Under the pieces are notes generated by a model. That model made no database searches, was not told the DNA's origin, and worked only from the letters and a program-made list of their open reading frames with translations. A program made the position numbers and the translations under genes. From assembly GCF_022788635.1 (NCBI RefSeq), contig NZ_CP076024.1, positions 3,883,503 through 3,947,502 of the forward strand: DNA of 64,000 nt, in the 5' to 3' direction. This DNA is from Methylobacter sp. S3L5C. Its GTDB lineage: Bacteria > Pseudomonadota > Gammaproteobacteria > Methylococcales > Methylomonadaceae. Below are positions 37,154-46,963 of this stretch, one piece after another; the stretch's first letter is position 1; the number at the start of each line of letters is the position of its first letter.

Positions 37154-38611
37154 CTACTTTCTCCAAAATTCCGGTACAAATAAAATAATGATGGAGAATA
37201 TTTGCACACGCCCTAACAGCATGGCGAAGGCACATACGGCTTTTTGAAAATCACTTAGACTCGCGTAATTGGACGCAGGACCTACTTCGTTTAATCCGGG
37301 ACCTGCGTTGTTAAAGCAGGCGATGATCGCAGAAAGAGCTGTCATAAAATCCAGTCCGCTCAATAGCAACGTAAAGACCAGGATAACTATACTAATAAAA
37401 TACAGGAAAATAAATCCGGTCACTGAGTTAATAATATTATTGCTAACTATCATCTCCCCTATCTTTAATGGCCTGACCGCAAAAGGATGAATAAATTTAA
37501 ACATCTCAAGACGTGCCTGCTTCATTAAAATGATGGTTCGGATCATACGAATGCCGCCTCCCGTAGAACCCGAAGAGGCAGAAAGACAGCTTAAAAACAA
37601 CATCCACATCGGCACAAAAATAGGCCACTTATTGAAATCTTGGTTAGAAAAACCACAATCCGTAGCAATAGTTACCAAATTAAAGCTCGCATAGCGCAAG
37701 GCGGTAAAAAAATCAGGATAAGTACCCGCATCCCACAATACCAACGTAGCCAAAATACAACTCCCCAAAACTAAAATAAGAAAAGCTCGAGCCTCCCTGT
37801 CATCTAGATAAGGTTTGAGTGATTGCTTGCGAAGTACGACAAAATGAGTGGCAAAATTAATAGCCGCCAATAATTGGAAAATTGTTAATACTATCTCAAT
37901 GGACAAGGAATTAAAAAATCCGACACTGGCATCGTGCGTAGAAAAGCCACCCAGACTCATTGCCGAAAAAGCATGACAAATGGCATCAAACCAATCCATA
38001 CCCGCCAGGCGCAAAGCAATTATACAAGCCACGGTGATACCTGCATAAACCATCCATAAGGCTTTTGCGGTTTGAGCTATACGTGGTGGTAAATCTGATT
38101 CCTTAACAGTACCCGGCGACTCTGCTTTATATAACTGCATGCCACCGATACCCAAGATAGGCAAAATAGCGACGGCAAAAATAATAATCCCCATTCCCGC
38201 AATCCAACACAATTCATGCCGCCAAAGGTTAATCGACATCGGTAAAGTATCAAGGCCGGAAAATATGGTGGCACCCGTCGTAGTAAGACCGGAAACCGTT
38301 TCGAAATAAGCATCAATAAAGCTCAGTCCCGGCATATAAATCATTAGCGGAAGAGTACAAAATACTGGCGTTAATGACCAAGTACTTGCTACCAGTAAAA
38401 AACCCGCTTGTCGGGATACTTTTTTGGGCGTCCGTAATGTCGGAATAAACATCAATGCGCCAAACAGAAAAGTAATCAACGTACCTTGATAAAAAGCGTT
38501 AGTGGCTCCATCATCGGCTATTTTTGAGGTGATCAGGCAAGTGCTCATCAGGCCACTAAAGCCCATAGTGACTAGGCCGAAAATATGGACGATGGTAAGA
38601 ATGGCATTCAT
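37154..38611 (-). CDS. trkH: TrkH-type potassium uptake channel
   Basis: Membrane subunit of the Trk K+ uptake system. 485 residues with about ten to twelve helices and four degenerate selectivity-filter segments, such as SGLTTTGATIFSGLD, SLGGFSTHDASVG, TDCGFSNQDFN and NNAGPGLNEVGP. The conserved glycines of each filter are seen. It lies 100 bases downstream of trkA on the same strand, so the pair is likely co-transcribed. Confidence 0.95.
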   Translation of the reverse strand: MNAILTIVHIFGLVTMGFSGLMSTCLITSKIADDGATNAFYQGTLITFLFGALMFIPTLRTPKKVSRQAGFLLVASTWSLTPVFCTLPLMIYMPGLSFIDAYFETVSGLTTTGATIFSGLDTLPMSINLWRHELCWIAGMGIIIFAVAILPILGIGGMQLYKAESPGTVKESDLPPRIAQTAKALWMVYAGITVACIIALRLAGMDWFDAICHAFSAMSLGGFSTHDASVGFFNSLSIEIVLTIFQLLAAINFATHFVVLRKQSLKPYLDDREARAFLILVLGSCILATLVLWDAGTYPDFFTALRYASFNLVTIATDCGFSNQDFNKWPIFVPMWMLFLSCLSASSGSTGGGIRMIRTIILMKQARLEMFKFIHPFAVRPLKIGEMIVSNNIINSVTGFIFLYFISIVILVFTLLLSGLDFMTALSAIIACFNNAGPGLNEVGPASNYASLSDFQKAVCAFAMLLGRVQIFSIIILFVPEFWRK

Positions 38612-38710
38612 GGGATTGTTTAAGGTTTATGCAATATCAAAAAGACCCAAGAATTAAAAAATACAGGTATCATGCCTGTCTATCTTAAACCTGACCTAAG
38701 TAAGCCTTGG

Positions 38711-40081
38711 CTATATTTGTGAAAGAGGTTGAAAAAATTTTTCGATATTACTAACCAGCTTTTTATCCATCGCAAACATAACAACGTGATCGCCTTCTTT
38801 AAAGACGGTGTCGTGATGAATGGAAATAACTTCATTGTTGCGAATCAAAGCTCCCATGACAATACCTTCCGGGAAATTAATAGTATCAACACGGCGACCA
38901 ACCACAGAGTCATCATTGTCATTATCATGGGCAATAGCTTCAATGGCTTCAGCGGCACCACCACAAAGAGAACTAACCTGCACGACATCACCGCGTCGCA
39001 CATGCTTTAAAATACTGCCAAGGGTTTCCTGGTTGGGTAAGACAGTGACATCAATACCGGTACCCGGCAATAATTTAGTATATGACGTATGATTAAGCAG
39101 ACAGATAATTTTTCGTGCACCCAAGCTTTTTGCCAAAGAAGCAGAAATAATATTGACGCCATCATTATCGGTAATGGCACAAAATAAATCGGCGCTCTCA
39201 ACAGATTCACCCAATAATAATGACTCATCAGAACAATCGCCTAAAAGTACAACAGTTTTACGAAGATCATTGGCAATTTTATGGGCGCGCTGGGGATTTT
39301 TTTCAATAATTTTTACCTGATGGTTATCTTCCAGAGCAAGCGCCAGACGTTTACCGACATGCCCGCCGCCGGCAATGATAATACGTTTTAATGGTGCCTC
39401 CAGCTTGTTCAGTTCTTTCAATACCTTGCGCACTTCTTTACGGGGTGCCACCAAAAAAACTTCATCATCCGTTTCAATGGTTGCATCGCCGCTGACGCAA
39501 ACCGGCTTGCCTTGTCTAAATATTGCTACCACACGAGTTTTACCATCAGATAAACGCTCTTTTAGGGTTTTAATTTTTTTACCCGTTAAAACACCCTCAG
39601 CTCCCACTTTAACGGAAAACAGTCGTACCAGACCACCAGCAAAATCGGAAATATGTAAAACCCCGGGAAACTCAATTAAATTACGAATTGACTCCATAAC
39701 AATTTGTTCCGGACTGATAACAATATCGACAGGAATACCATTCGGGCCAAATAATTTGGGATTTTTCAGATATTCAATAGCACGCACCCGGGCGATCGTT
39801 TTCGGGCGGCTATAAAGTGTGTTGATAATCATACAGGCCAACATATTGGTTTCATCACTATCAGTAACCGCTATCACCATGTCGGTATGGTAAACCCCAG
39901 CCTGCTCCAGTACCGTCGGATGCGCCGCATTACCAGTGACCGTGGCAATATCAAAACGCTCTTTTAAAGCATCCAGAAGATCCTGCTTGAAATCAATAAC
40001 AACAATATCATTTTCTTCACTCGCTAACGCTGCCGCAACAGATGAACCCGTGACACCAGCCCCAAGAATAAGTATTTTCAT
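38711..40081 (-). CDS. trkA: TrkA, potassium uptake regulator
   Basis: Cytoplasmic gating subunit of the Trk system. 456 residues with two RCK repeats, each a Rossmann domain followed by a TrkA-C domain: GAGVTGSSVAAALA at 7-20 with the acidic VIDFK, and IAGGGHVGKRLALALE near 235 with IIEKNP. NAD(H) and ATP control the channel in known cases. First gene of trkA-trkH. Confidence 0.96.
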   Translation of the reverse strand: MKILILGAGVTGSSVAAALASEENDIVVIDFKQDLLDALKERFDIATVTGNAAHPTVLEQAGVYHTDMVIAVTDSDETNMLACMIINTLYSRPKTIARVRAIEYLKNPKLFGPNGIPVDIVISPEQIVMESIRNLIEFPGVLHISDFAGGLVRLFSVKVGAEGVLTGKKIKTLKERLSDGKTRVVAIFRQGKPVCVSGDATIETDDEVFLVAPRKEVRKVLKELNKLEAPLKRIIIAGGGHVGKRLALALEDNHQVKIIEKNPQRAHKIANDLRKTVVLLGDCSDESLLLGESVESADLFCAITDNDGVNIISASLAKSLGARKIICLLNHTSYTKLLPGTGIDVTVLPNQETLGSILKHVRRGDVVQVSSLCGGAAEAIEAIAHDNDNDDSVVGRRVDTINFPEGIVMGALIRNNEVISIHHDTVFKEGDHVVMFAMDKKLVSNIEKFFQPLSQI

Positions 40082-40394
40082 TAACCATATACCGAATTAA
40101 ACAGTTACCACATCAGCCATAGTAACTGACACATAACGCCACATTTTACCTGAATAACCAATATTTCATACTTAACAGCAACAGAAGCAGATAAAGTGGT
40201 CTAAAATAATTTTTTAAAGAGTCGGTTTCACTCAAAAAACAGCTATAAATACGAGGAAATAATATGCGATTTCAATGCATTGAAAATGCCATACTCACGA
40301 TAGTTTATTTTTTCACATAAAAATAATTTTTTTATACTGCCGACAGCAAAAGCCATCACAAAGACTTTAAGTGATCTAAAAAGTAAGTTGCTTC
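40082..40394. other. Intergenic region without recognised gene
   Basis: About 310 AT-rich bases upstream of trkA (divergent) and after a minus-strand membrane gene. It contains the trkA promoter region. A ribosome site GAGGAA before an ATG at 40264 opens a frame of only 18 codons with no gene after it on that strand. Confidence 0.4.
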
Positions 40395-40937
40395 TTAAAA
40401 ACAGCTACCATAATCCAGCAATAACTCCTCACAGCCAAAAAAGATGCGTGGATAATCGATGCGTATCAGCAATTTCAATCCATATTCAAAAAACACCGCA
40501 AACGTGAGCAACCGAGCACACGCCATCCAAACGCGTAGATGTGTATTGACTGAACAACGCCAAATAGCCACAATCCACCAAACAATCGGCAATAACAGCA
40601 TCAAATGCACATCATCCCAACTGGATACCGTTAACATACCGTTTTTTGCCAAGGTATCTGCCACATACAAGCTACTGTTTAAAATAAGGAAAAATGGCCA
40701 GAACACCCATCCTAATGTCACACGACCAGTCCAGGCAGAAAATAAATAGCCTTTAGCCTGCTCCTGAAAATCTTCACTGACTGGCGGCGAACTTATAAAC
40801 AGCACCACAAACAGGCCAAAAAAAATTATCAGTAATTCTAGCGGACTTGCTGAACCAATATGAGTAAAAAATAACGGCAATGAATAATAAAACATAACGC
40901 GAAGAGTATTTTTTAAAATAAATAAAGTAATAGTCAT
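40395..40937 (-). CDS. Hypothetical membrane protein
   Basis: Not recognised. 180 residues with about four hydrophobic segments (roughly 8-30, 35-50, 70-90, 110-128 and a weaker one near 140-160). Trp-rich stretches include WVFWPFFLILN and PIVWWIVAIWRC. No conserved motif is seen. It follows the periplasmic-protein gene at 41548 by 92 bases on the same strand, so the two may be one unit. Confidence 0.6.
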   Translation of the reverse strand: MTITLFILKNTLRVMFYYSLPLFFTHIGSASPLELLIIFFGLFVVLFISSPPVSEDFQEQAKGYLFSAWTGRVTLGWVFWPFFLILNSSLYVADTLAKNGMLTVSSWDDVHLMLLLPIVWWIVAIWRCSVNTHLRVWMACARLLTFAVFFEYGLKLLIRIDYPRIFFGCEELLLDYGSCF

Positions 40938-41029
40938 AACCTGTCATATTAAATAGCCAATATGACAGGTTACCAGTGGCCGTGACTGAGCAACCTTGCC
41001 TATCTGTTGGTTGCACAGCCATTATTGAG

Positions 41030-41548
41030 TTATTCTGACGGTGTTGAATGGTGCCGGCTATGTTCAGGTATGGCTTCGTTACCATGCTCACTCATCTGAG
41101 CGTCAAACCATTCATGCAGCGCTTGAACATACTGTGGATATTCAGTTGAATAATGAATCTGTGCACCACTTGGCAAGACTTTATATTCATATTTAATATC
41201 GTCAGTTTCGGCCTTTTTTAACAGGGTAAGGCCAGGCATAATAGTGCCATGAATATGTTCAGTAACAGAAAAATCACCTTTTCTGAAGTCATTGGCCATT
41301 TTAAGCAGATTTTCCTGAATCAATTTTATCTGCTTCGTATTATCTGCCGATTTTGCGACCACATGCTGAACACCGCCATGAACAGTTCTGGTAAACGTCA
41401 TGGTCGTTTGATCCAAGGCATAAGGCACCAATTGTTGGGTGCGTTGCTGTACCTCATCAACCGGTTTTGGGTTAACTTTTTCAAGTGCTAACGCTGTTGT
41501 AGAAAAAAGTAAAAGCCCTGCCCATAGTAATGTGTAAGATTTCATCAT
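41030..41548 (-). CDS. Secreted hypothetical protein
   Basis: 172 residues from the ATG at 41548, set by GAGG six bases upstream. Residues 1-20 (MMKSYTLLWAGLLLFSTTALA) form a Sec signal peptide. The mature part has VHGGVQHVVAK, a GDFSVTEHIHG...MPGL block and the ending YVQALHEWFDAQMSEHG, rich in His. I do not recognise an enzyme motif. Likely a small periplasmic protein; the His-rich tail (HSRHHS) could bind metal, which is inference. Confidence 0.7.
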   Translation of the reverse strand: MMKSYTLLWAGLLLFSTTALALEKVNPKPVDEVQQRTQQLVPYALDQTTMTFTRTVHGGVQHVVAKSADNTKQIKLIQENLLKMANDFRKGDFSVTEHIHGTIMPGLTLLKKAETDDIKYEYKVLPSGAQIHYSTEYPQYVQALHEWFDAQMSEHGNEAIPEHSRHHSTPSE

Positions 41549-41786
41549 CGTATTCCTCGTATATTTTAAGATTAATAAAAACAGCTTGTCTTGCAAATCC
41601 CGTCCAAAATTATATTCTCGTTAATCAAGTTCAATAAATCAATACTATATCCCAACCAGCACAAGTAATGTGAGCAACCAGCATAAATCCTTTTATTATC
41701 CGCTAGTTGATTGATTTAAAACCTGTTAATAACTCGTTTTAACCTATATAATGATCGGCTAAATTATTCCAGCCAAAGAGAACGCC

Positions 41787-43043
41787 GTGGATATTAAAGA
41801 ATATATGCAAGGCCTTGGCCTGCAAGCCAGAAAAGCTGGAAGGGAAATCAGCCGGGCTGAGTCGGGCAAAAAAAACCGGGCCTTATTAAAAATTGCCGAG
41901 GCGCTTGAAAGTAGCCATGACCTGCTGATCACTGAAAACCAAAAAGATTTGGCGGACGGTAAGCAAAACGGCCTGGATGCAGCGTTGCTGGACAGACTGG
42001 CCTTAACTTCCAACGGCATTCAAGCGATGGTCGAAGGCTTAAAACAAGTGGCTGCCTTACCTGATCCAGTCGGCGAAATCAGTGATTTAAGTTATCGACC
42101 AAGCGGTATACAAGTTGGGCAAATGCGCGTGCCTTTGGGGGTAATTGGTATTATTTATGAATCCCGTCCCAATGTAACTGTCGATGCCGCCGCCTTGTGC
42201 CTTAAATCCGGTAATGCCTGTATTTTACGGGGCGGCTCTGAAGCCTTGCATTCCAATCAGGCCATTGCCGCATGCATTGCCAAAGGCCTTGAAGCTGCCG
42301 GCTTACCTTCGAAAGCCGTGCAAGTTGTGGCAACCGCAGATCGTGCGGCGGTGGGCGAACTTATTACCATGAAGCAGTATGTGGATGTTATTGTGCCACG
42401 CGGCGGCAAAAGCCTGACTGAACGTATTTCCCGGGATGCGACCATTCCCGTAATCAAGCATCTTGATGGTATTTGCCACGTTTATATCGATGATAAAGCC
42501 GATATTACCAAAGCGATTAAGATTGCCGTCAATGCCAAAACCCATCGTTATGGGGTTTGCAATGCCATGGAAACATTGCTGGTTGCCGAAAGCATTGCCG
42601 CAAAAGTATTACCGTTATTGGCTGAAATCTATCTTGAAAAAGGGGTTGAATTACGCGGCTGTCTTAAAACCTGCTCCTTAATCCCACAGTGTTCAAGAGC
42701 AACGGAAGAAGACTGGCGTACCGAATATCTGGCACCTATTTTATCGATTAAAATCGTACATGGTATCGATGAAGCGATCACGCATATTAATCAATATAGC
42801 TCCAGTCATACCGAAGCCATTGTCACCGAAGATTATACATTGGCAAGACGCTTTCTGCGCGAAGTGGATTCAAGCTCGGTAATGGTTAATGCTTCAACCC
42901 GTTTTGCCGATGGCTTTGAATATGGTTTGGGTGCAGAAATTGGTATTAGTACCGATAAGTTGCATGCACGTGGCCCGGTCGGTTTAAAAGGCCTGACGTC
43001 ATTAAAGTACATTGTTTTGGGTGATGGTCATATCCGATCTTGA
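41787..43043 (+). CDS. proA: ProA, gamma-glutamyl phosphate reductase
   Basis: NADPH-dependent reductase of the second step of proline synthesis. 418 residues of the aldehyde dehydrogenase superfamily with the catalytic cysteine in [13 protein letters not shown] (near 256), the [26 protein letters not shown] cofactor region beginning near 116, and [23 protein letters not shown] near the end. proB is not adjacent. Confidence 0.97.
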   Translation: MDIKEYMQGLGLQARKAGREISRAESGKKNRALLKIAEALESSHDLLITENQKDLADGKQNGLDAALLDRLALTSNGIQAMVEGLKQVAALPDPVGEISDLSYRPSGIQVGQMRVPLGVIGIIYESRPNVTVDAAALCLKSGNACILRGGSEALHSNQAIAACIAKGLEAAGLPSKAVQVVATADRAAVGELITMKQYVDVIVPRGGKSLTERISRDATIPVIKHLDGICHVYIDDKADITKAIKIAVNAKTHRYGVCNAMETLLVAESIAAKVLPLLAEIYLEKGVELRGCLKTCSLIPQCSRATEEDWRTEYLAPILSIKIVHGIDEAITHINQYSSSHTEAIVTEDYTLARRFLREVDSSSVMVNASTRFADGFEYGLGAEIGISTDKLHARGPVGLKGLTSLKYIVLGDGHIRS

Positions 43044-43054
43044 AACAACATTTA

Positions 43055-43165
43055 GCCACGAAAAAAAATCAATAGATTTTATTGCGCAGTTACCTGTCCT
43101 TGGAATAATAACTTACCGCTGCATATCCCTTTGACTATTTTCATGCTTTTCGTGTCTTTCGTGGA
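43055..43165. repeat. CACGAAG-family fold-back repeat, copy 6
   Basis: AGCCACGAAAAAAAATC at the left pairs with CTTTTCGTGTCTTTCGTGG at the right, filling most of the 140-base gap between proA and nadD. Confidence 0.6.
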
Positions 43166-43183
43166 CAAACTGCTTTTTACACA

Positions 43184-43807
43184 ATGATCGGTATTTTTGG
43201 CGGTACTTTTGATCCTATTCATTATGGTCATTTGCGTTCGGCGCTTGAAGTTAAGGAAATTTTTGGCTTAACCGAAGTTCACTTAATCCCCAGCGCCCAA
43301 CCACCGCATAGGGAACAGCCTGCTGCAAGCGCACTAATGCGCTTGCAGATGCTGGAACTGGCCATAAAAGATCAACCAGGACTAATTATTGATACCCGCG
43401 AACTCAATCGGCAGGGCCCATCTTATATGGTAGATACCCTACGATCTTTACGGCAAGAATTAACCAACGAAACATTATTATTATTTATCGGCAGCGATGC
43501 CTTTAATCAGTTAAAAACATGGCATCAATGGCCGAATTTATTCGATTTAGCGCATATTGTCGTAATGACTCGACCCGGCTTTACCATTCAAAATCTTGAT
43601 GTTTTTTTTAATAGTCGACTGACTACCAGGATAACAGAATTGGCAAACAACGGTGCGGGTAAGTTATACTTTCAACAAGTAACGCAACTGGATATTTCGG
43701 CAACGGATATCAGAAACAGTATTGCAAAACAACAAAATCCGGGCTTTTTATTACCCGATAATGTTATTGCCTATATCAGGCAACACAAGCTTTACCAGAG
43801 ACCTTAG
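43184..43807 (+). CDS. nadD: NadD, nicotinate-nucleotide adenylyltransferase
   Basis: Adds AMP to nicotinate mononucleotide in NAD synthesis. 207 residues with the nucleotidyltransferase motif GGTFDPIHYGHL at 5-16 and the C-terminal ISATDIRNSI motif. Followed by rsfS, the conserved nadD-rsfS order. Confidence 0.96.
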   Translation: MIGIFGGTFDPIHYGHLRSALEVKEIFGLTEVHLIPSAQPPHREQPAASALMRLQMLELAIKDQPGLIIDTRELNRQGPSYMVDTLRSLRQELTNETLLLFIGSDAFNQLKTWHQWPNLFDLAHIVVMTRPGFTIQNLDVFFNSRLTTRITELANNGAGKLYFQQVTQLDISATDIRNSIAKQQNPGFLLPDNVIAYIRQHKLYQRP

Positions 43808-43833
43808 TCTCTTCATTTATACTAGGAATTTTA

Positions 43834-44190
43834 ATGCAAGTAGTAGAAGATTTATTGAAAATAGTCCAAGATGTTTTGGATGAACGTAAAGGACAAAATA
43901 TAACGACATTGGATGTTCGGGGAAAAACCAGCTTTACTGATTACATGGTAGTAGTCACAGGAACCTCTGACCGTCATCTGAAAGCTTTGTGCGATTACGT
44001 CGTAGAAAAAGCCAAAGAAGACGGATTTAAACCATTGGGTATTGAAGGTGATTTGGGCTCAGACTGGGTGCTGTTGGATTTGGGTGATGTAATTGTTCAT
44101 GCCATGACCGCCCAGGCTCGCGGCTTTTATCAACTGGAAAAATTATGGTCAGTTGATCGCGCCAATGAAACTGAACAAGAAGCTGTTTAA
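43834..44190 (+). CDS. rsfS: RsfS, ribosomal silencing factor
   Basis: Binds ribosomal protein uL14 on the 50S subunit and blocks joining with 30S in slow growth. 118 residues with TSFTDYMVVVTGTSDRHLKAL and LGSDWVLLDLGDVIVHAM, the family's two blocks. In many relatives rlmH follows; here a hairpin, repeats and murI follow instead. Confidence 0.96.
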   Translation: MQVVEDLLKIVQDVLDERKGQNITTLDVRGKTSFTDYMVVVTGTSDRHLKALCDYVVEKAKEDGFKPLGIEGDLGSDWVLLDLGDVIVHAMTAQARGFYQLEKLWSVDRANETEQEAV

Positions 44191-44222
44191 ATAACCTACG
44201 CAACTTAACATCAGTTGATAAG

Positions 44223-44247
44223 CCGGGATTATTAATATTAATCCCGG
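44223..44247. terminator. Stem-loop after rsfS
   Basis: CCGGGATTA-TTAATAT-TAATCCCGG, perfect nine-base arms, 33 bases after the rsfS stop. The stem is strong but no T-run follows, so it may end or stabilise the transcript rather than act as a classical intrinsic terminator. Confidence 0.5.
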
Positions 44248-44454
44248 TGACTACACCCTCAATCACACTTTTCCTCGGCTTTTGCCTACAAAATTTTTTT
44301 GTGCCTATCATACAACAGCAAGCGAAAACCTGCGCACCCATGTTTACGAAAATCCTACCTACATCTCTACTTGCTTAAATCGTAGCATCGATACAGTAAA
44401 ACGAAATCGATTATTTGTACACTTCGATTACACTGGGTTAAATCGGCTTGTTAA

Positions 44455-44601
44455 ATGGAAAATAGTAAAGACGAATTCCTAAAGGAACTACTAAACTCGA
44501 CACCTGAATTAGTAGATTCGCTATGGATTTTGGATAAAATTCCATACCATTTAAAGAAAATAAAAAACTATAAACTGTCAGGAATTAAATTTCCAGGTTA
44601 G
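44455..44601 (+). CDS. Doubtful 48-codon open frame beside murI
   Basis: Encodes a lysine-rich peptide (MENSKDEFLKELLNSTPELV, then DSLWILDKIPYHLKKI) with plausible coding character, ending inside the fold-back repeat. No ribosome site of note and no relative recognised. It may be a gene fragment carried with the repeats. Confidence 0.25.
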   Translation: MENSKDEFLKELLNSTPELVDSLWILDKIPYHLKKIKNYKLSGIKFPG

Positions 44602-44682
44602 CCAACTATAGATTCCCGTATAAATAATTTCCATGCGCACAGCGACGTGTATTGGAGATTTAATTTCTGAAAATCCATATAT
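44521..44682. repeat. Fold-back repeat, copy left of murI
   Basis: The arm CTATAAACTGTCAGGAATTAAATTTCC (44568-44594) pairs with GGAGATTTAATTTCTGAAAATCCATATA (44655-44682). A further partial arm, CTATGGATTTTGGATAAAATTCC, starts at 44521. The same arm sequence (TATAGA-TTTT-AGAAATTAAATTTCC) occurs right of murI at 45721. Confidence 0.6.
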
Positions 44683-44765
44683 AAATTGATTACACCGCTT
44701 GGGAAATCCAATGTTGACGTGTAATTCTTGACAATAAAACAATAAAGTAGGTATGTTAGCCAATT

Positions 44766-45629
44766 TTGTTTAATAACTTGTTAGGTCTACGAATCAAAGC
44801 AATAACTAATCTATCCGCTTCTGTTCAAACCGTCGGGGTTTTCGATTCCGGTGTCGGCGGCTTGTCCGTACTCAAAGCAATTCGAAAAGAGCACCCTACA
44901 GTTGATTTTATCTACATAGCAGATTCGGGAAATGCTCCCTATGGAAGCCGATCGACAGAATTCATCGAAAGTCGGGCCTCTCATATAGCAGGCTCCCTGG
45001 TTGGCGCCGGGGCACAGATTATTGTCGTGGCGTGTAATACTGCGACTGCGGTAGCCGTTGAAAAGCTTCGTTCACAACTGGCCGTCCCTATCGTTGCGAT
45101 GGAGCCCGCTATAAAACCGGCGGTCGCTCATACAAAGACCGGGGTTATCGGCGTTCTTGCCACTGAAAGAACCTTAGAGAGTCTCGCTGTAGCAAAGCTG
45201 TGCAGGGAATTTGGCCAGGGTGTGAATATACTCCTACAACCCTGCCCCGGCTTGGTGGAACTGGTCGAGCGCGGCGAACTCTCATCCGCGGTTACCCGCG
45301 AGTACCTTCGAAAGCTTGTTTCCCCATTGATAGATCAAGGAGCTGACACCCTCGTACTCGGATGCACGCACTATGTCTTTTTGGAAGCCGAGATACGGAG
45401 CATTGTTGGACCAAGAGTGCATATAATTGAATCATCAGCAGCCGTTGCCCGCCAAACCATGCGGCATCTGAGTAGTGAGATGAACATCGGCCCAATCGAG
45501 TGTGCAGGCCGAGAGATGTTCTTCACCACAGGGTCACCGGAAAATGCGCAGACAGTTTTTTCCCAACTATGGGGCGCTCGTGTTGAGGTTCAGGCACTTG
45601 AGAATAGAAATGCTCCGGTGGAAGTCTAG
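44766..45629 (+). CDS. murI: MurI, glutamate racemase
   Basis: Makes D-glutamate for peptidoglycan. 287 residues with GVFDSGVGGLSVLKAI, the first catalytic cysteine in VVACNTATA and the second in LVLGCTHYVFLE. Near the normal N-terminus there is no ATG or GTG; the only starts are TTG at 44766 or 44778, which add about 20 unusual residues. The body is visibly richer in G+C than its neighbours and uses codons such as CTC and CGC more. Copies of one fold-back repeat bracket it. Acquisition by transfer is inference. Confidence 0.88.
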   Translation: MFNNLLGLRIKAITNLSASVQTVGVFDSGVGGLSVLKAIRKEHPTVDFIYIADSGNAPYGSRSTEFIESRASHIAGSLVGAGAQIIVVACNTATAVAVEKLRSQLAVPIVAMEPAIKPAVAHTKTGVIGVLATERTLESLAVAKLCREFGQGVNILLQPCPGLVELVERGELSSAVTREYLRKLVSPLIDQGADTLVLGCTHYVFLEAEIRSIVGPRVHIIESSAAVARQTMRHLSSEMNIGPIECAGREMFFTTGSPENAQTVFSQLWGARVEVQALENRNAPVEV

Positions 45630-45705
45630 CCAGCCAGATGAGCGATTGTTTCCCGCTGCTCATCGGCGCGGGTTATATGAGTCGTTATACATGACCGTTT
45701 TCAGA

Positions 45706-45856
45706 AATTGACGAGCCATTTATAGACTTTTAGAAATTAAATTTCCAATGTACCTCATTGTAAACTCATATAGATAATATCCCTTCGAGGGATGGTATCT
45801 ATATGCATGGAATTTAATTATCCCAAAATCTATAGTTAGTAATTGTGCTCGTCAAT
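45706..45856. repeat. Fold-back repeat, copy right of murI
   Basis: About 150 bases. Outer arms ATTGACGAGC (45706) and GCTCGTCAAT (45847), inner arms TATAGACTTTTAGAAATTAA with ATTTCCAATG against CATGGAATTTAATTATCC with CAAAATCTATAG. In its centre is a second small palindrome (ATCCCTTCGAGGGAT). Structure resembles a MITE; no coding capacity. Confidence 0.65.
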
Positions 45857-45874
45857 CGATTTTGAAACGCCGGT

Positions 45875-46276
45875 TCAGTATTTTGTCGCAGGCTCTTGAT
45901 TAATCATGTGCGTTGCCAGTTGCTGCAAAGCATTTTGGATAGTGGTTCTTAGCTGTAAGTCCATAGTCATTTCCGCCAGTGCTTTATTCATGCACAACAG
46001 CCACTGATCACGCTCTGATTCGCCAATTGCAAACGGGAAATGACGGGCACGTAGCATCGGGTTACCAAATTCTTCGATAAACAAATTGGGGCCACCCAGC
46101 CAACCGGACAAGAACTTGAACAGCTTGTCCTTGGCTGAGGCAAGATTGGCTTGATGCATGTCGCGTATGCCTTGTGCTTCAGGCAGGGTATCCATATAAA
46201 AGTAAAATCGGTCAACCAAAACAAGGATAATTTGTTCACCGCCGATCAGGCTGTAAGGCGTTTTGTTAGTTGTCAT
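45875..46276 (-). CDS. Group II truncated haemoglobin
   Basis: 133 residues of the two-over-two globin fold: SLIGGEQIILVLVDRFYFYMD, then FLSGWLGGPNLFIEEFGNPMLRARHFPFAIGESERDQWL, where the proximal histidine lies in RARHFPF and the Trp of group II follows in QWL. Such globins bind oxygen or NO and may scavenge them; the exact role here is not known. It is divergent from the LOG gene. Confidence 0.88.
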   Translation of the reverse strand: MTTNKTPYSLIGGEQIILVLVDRFYFYMDTLPEAQGIRDMHQANLASAKDKLFKFLSGWLGGPNLFIEEFGNPMLRARHFPFAIGESERDQWLLCMNKALAEMTMDLQLRTTIQNALQQLATHMINQEPATKY

Positions 46277-46372
46277 TACTAATTACTCTATTTGGTTACA
46301 ACCGTATTATTAGCCCCCGAGTTTACAATTTATAGCTTAACATCACCATTACTATTCGACAGGAAAGCAAAT

Positions 46373-46963
46373 ATGACGCCAATAAAAACTCTCTGTATCT
46401 ATTGCGGCTCAAATTCCGGGCGACTTGACGCCTATGGCACAGCCGGTTGTGCACTGGCCAAAGCCTTGGTTAGCCGCAACATTAGCCTCGTTTACGGTGG
46501 TGCCGGCATCGGCTTAATGGGCATGGTGGCCGATCAAGTTTTGCAACTTGGCGGTAAGGTAATTGGTGTAATACCAAAAGCTTTGGCCGATAAAGAAGTT
46601 GCGCACAAAAATCTGACCCAATTGCATGTTACCGAATCGATGCATGAGCGGAAGATGCTGATGGCCGAGCTTTCGGATGGTTTTATAGCGCTCCCTGGCG
46701 GCATAGGAACACTTGAAGAATTATTTGAAATTTGGACGTGGGCACAGCTAGGATTTCATAACAAGCCCTGCGGCTTACTGAATGTTGAAGGCTATTACGA
46801 TTCGCTGATCGGATTTCTGGATCATGTATTGGCAGAGCAATTTGTTAAAAAAGAACATCATGCCATGTTGATTGTGGAGACAAATCCGGATTTGCTACTA
46901 AATCGCTATATCAATTATGAACCTCCAACGGCAAAACAATGGGTTGGCAAAGATGAAACCTGA
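46373..46963 (+). CDS. LOG-family (TIGR00730) nucleotide 5'-monophosphate N-glycosidase
   Basis: 196 residues from the ATG at 46373 (AGGAAAG upstream); the open frame extends further 5' without family similarity. It has YGGAGIGLMG and the PGGIGTLEELFE active-site motif, with SMHERKMLM before it. Family members cleave the N-glycosidic bond of nucleoside 5'-monophosphates and in plants release cytokinin bases. Cytoplasmic. Confidence 0.9.
   Translation: MTPIKTLCIYCGSNSGRLDAYGTAGCALAKALVSRNISLVYGGAGIGLMGMVADQVLQLGGKVIGVIPKALADKEVAHKNLTQLHVTESMHERKMLMAELSDGFIALPGGIGTLEELFEIWTWAQLGFHNKPCGLLNVEGYYDSLIGFLDHVLAEQFVKKEHHAMLIVETNPDLLLNRYINYEPPTAKQWVGKDET

Noticed and set aside
40264-40320. 18-codon frame with a good ribosome site (possible leader peptide)
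   Set aside because: No gene follows on the plus strand, so there is nothing for a leader to control.
44282-44482. 66-codon plus-strand frame after rsfS
   Set aside because: No ribosome site or protein features; overlaps another doubtful frame and the repeat region.
44766-45660. murI as an integron gene cassette (GTTAGGT-like core near its start)
   Set aside because: No matching attC structure was found at the other end and no integrase is present; the fold-back repeats explain the edges better.
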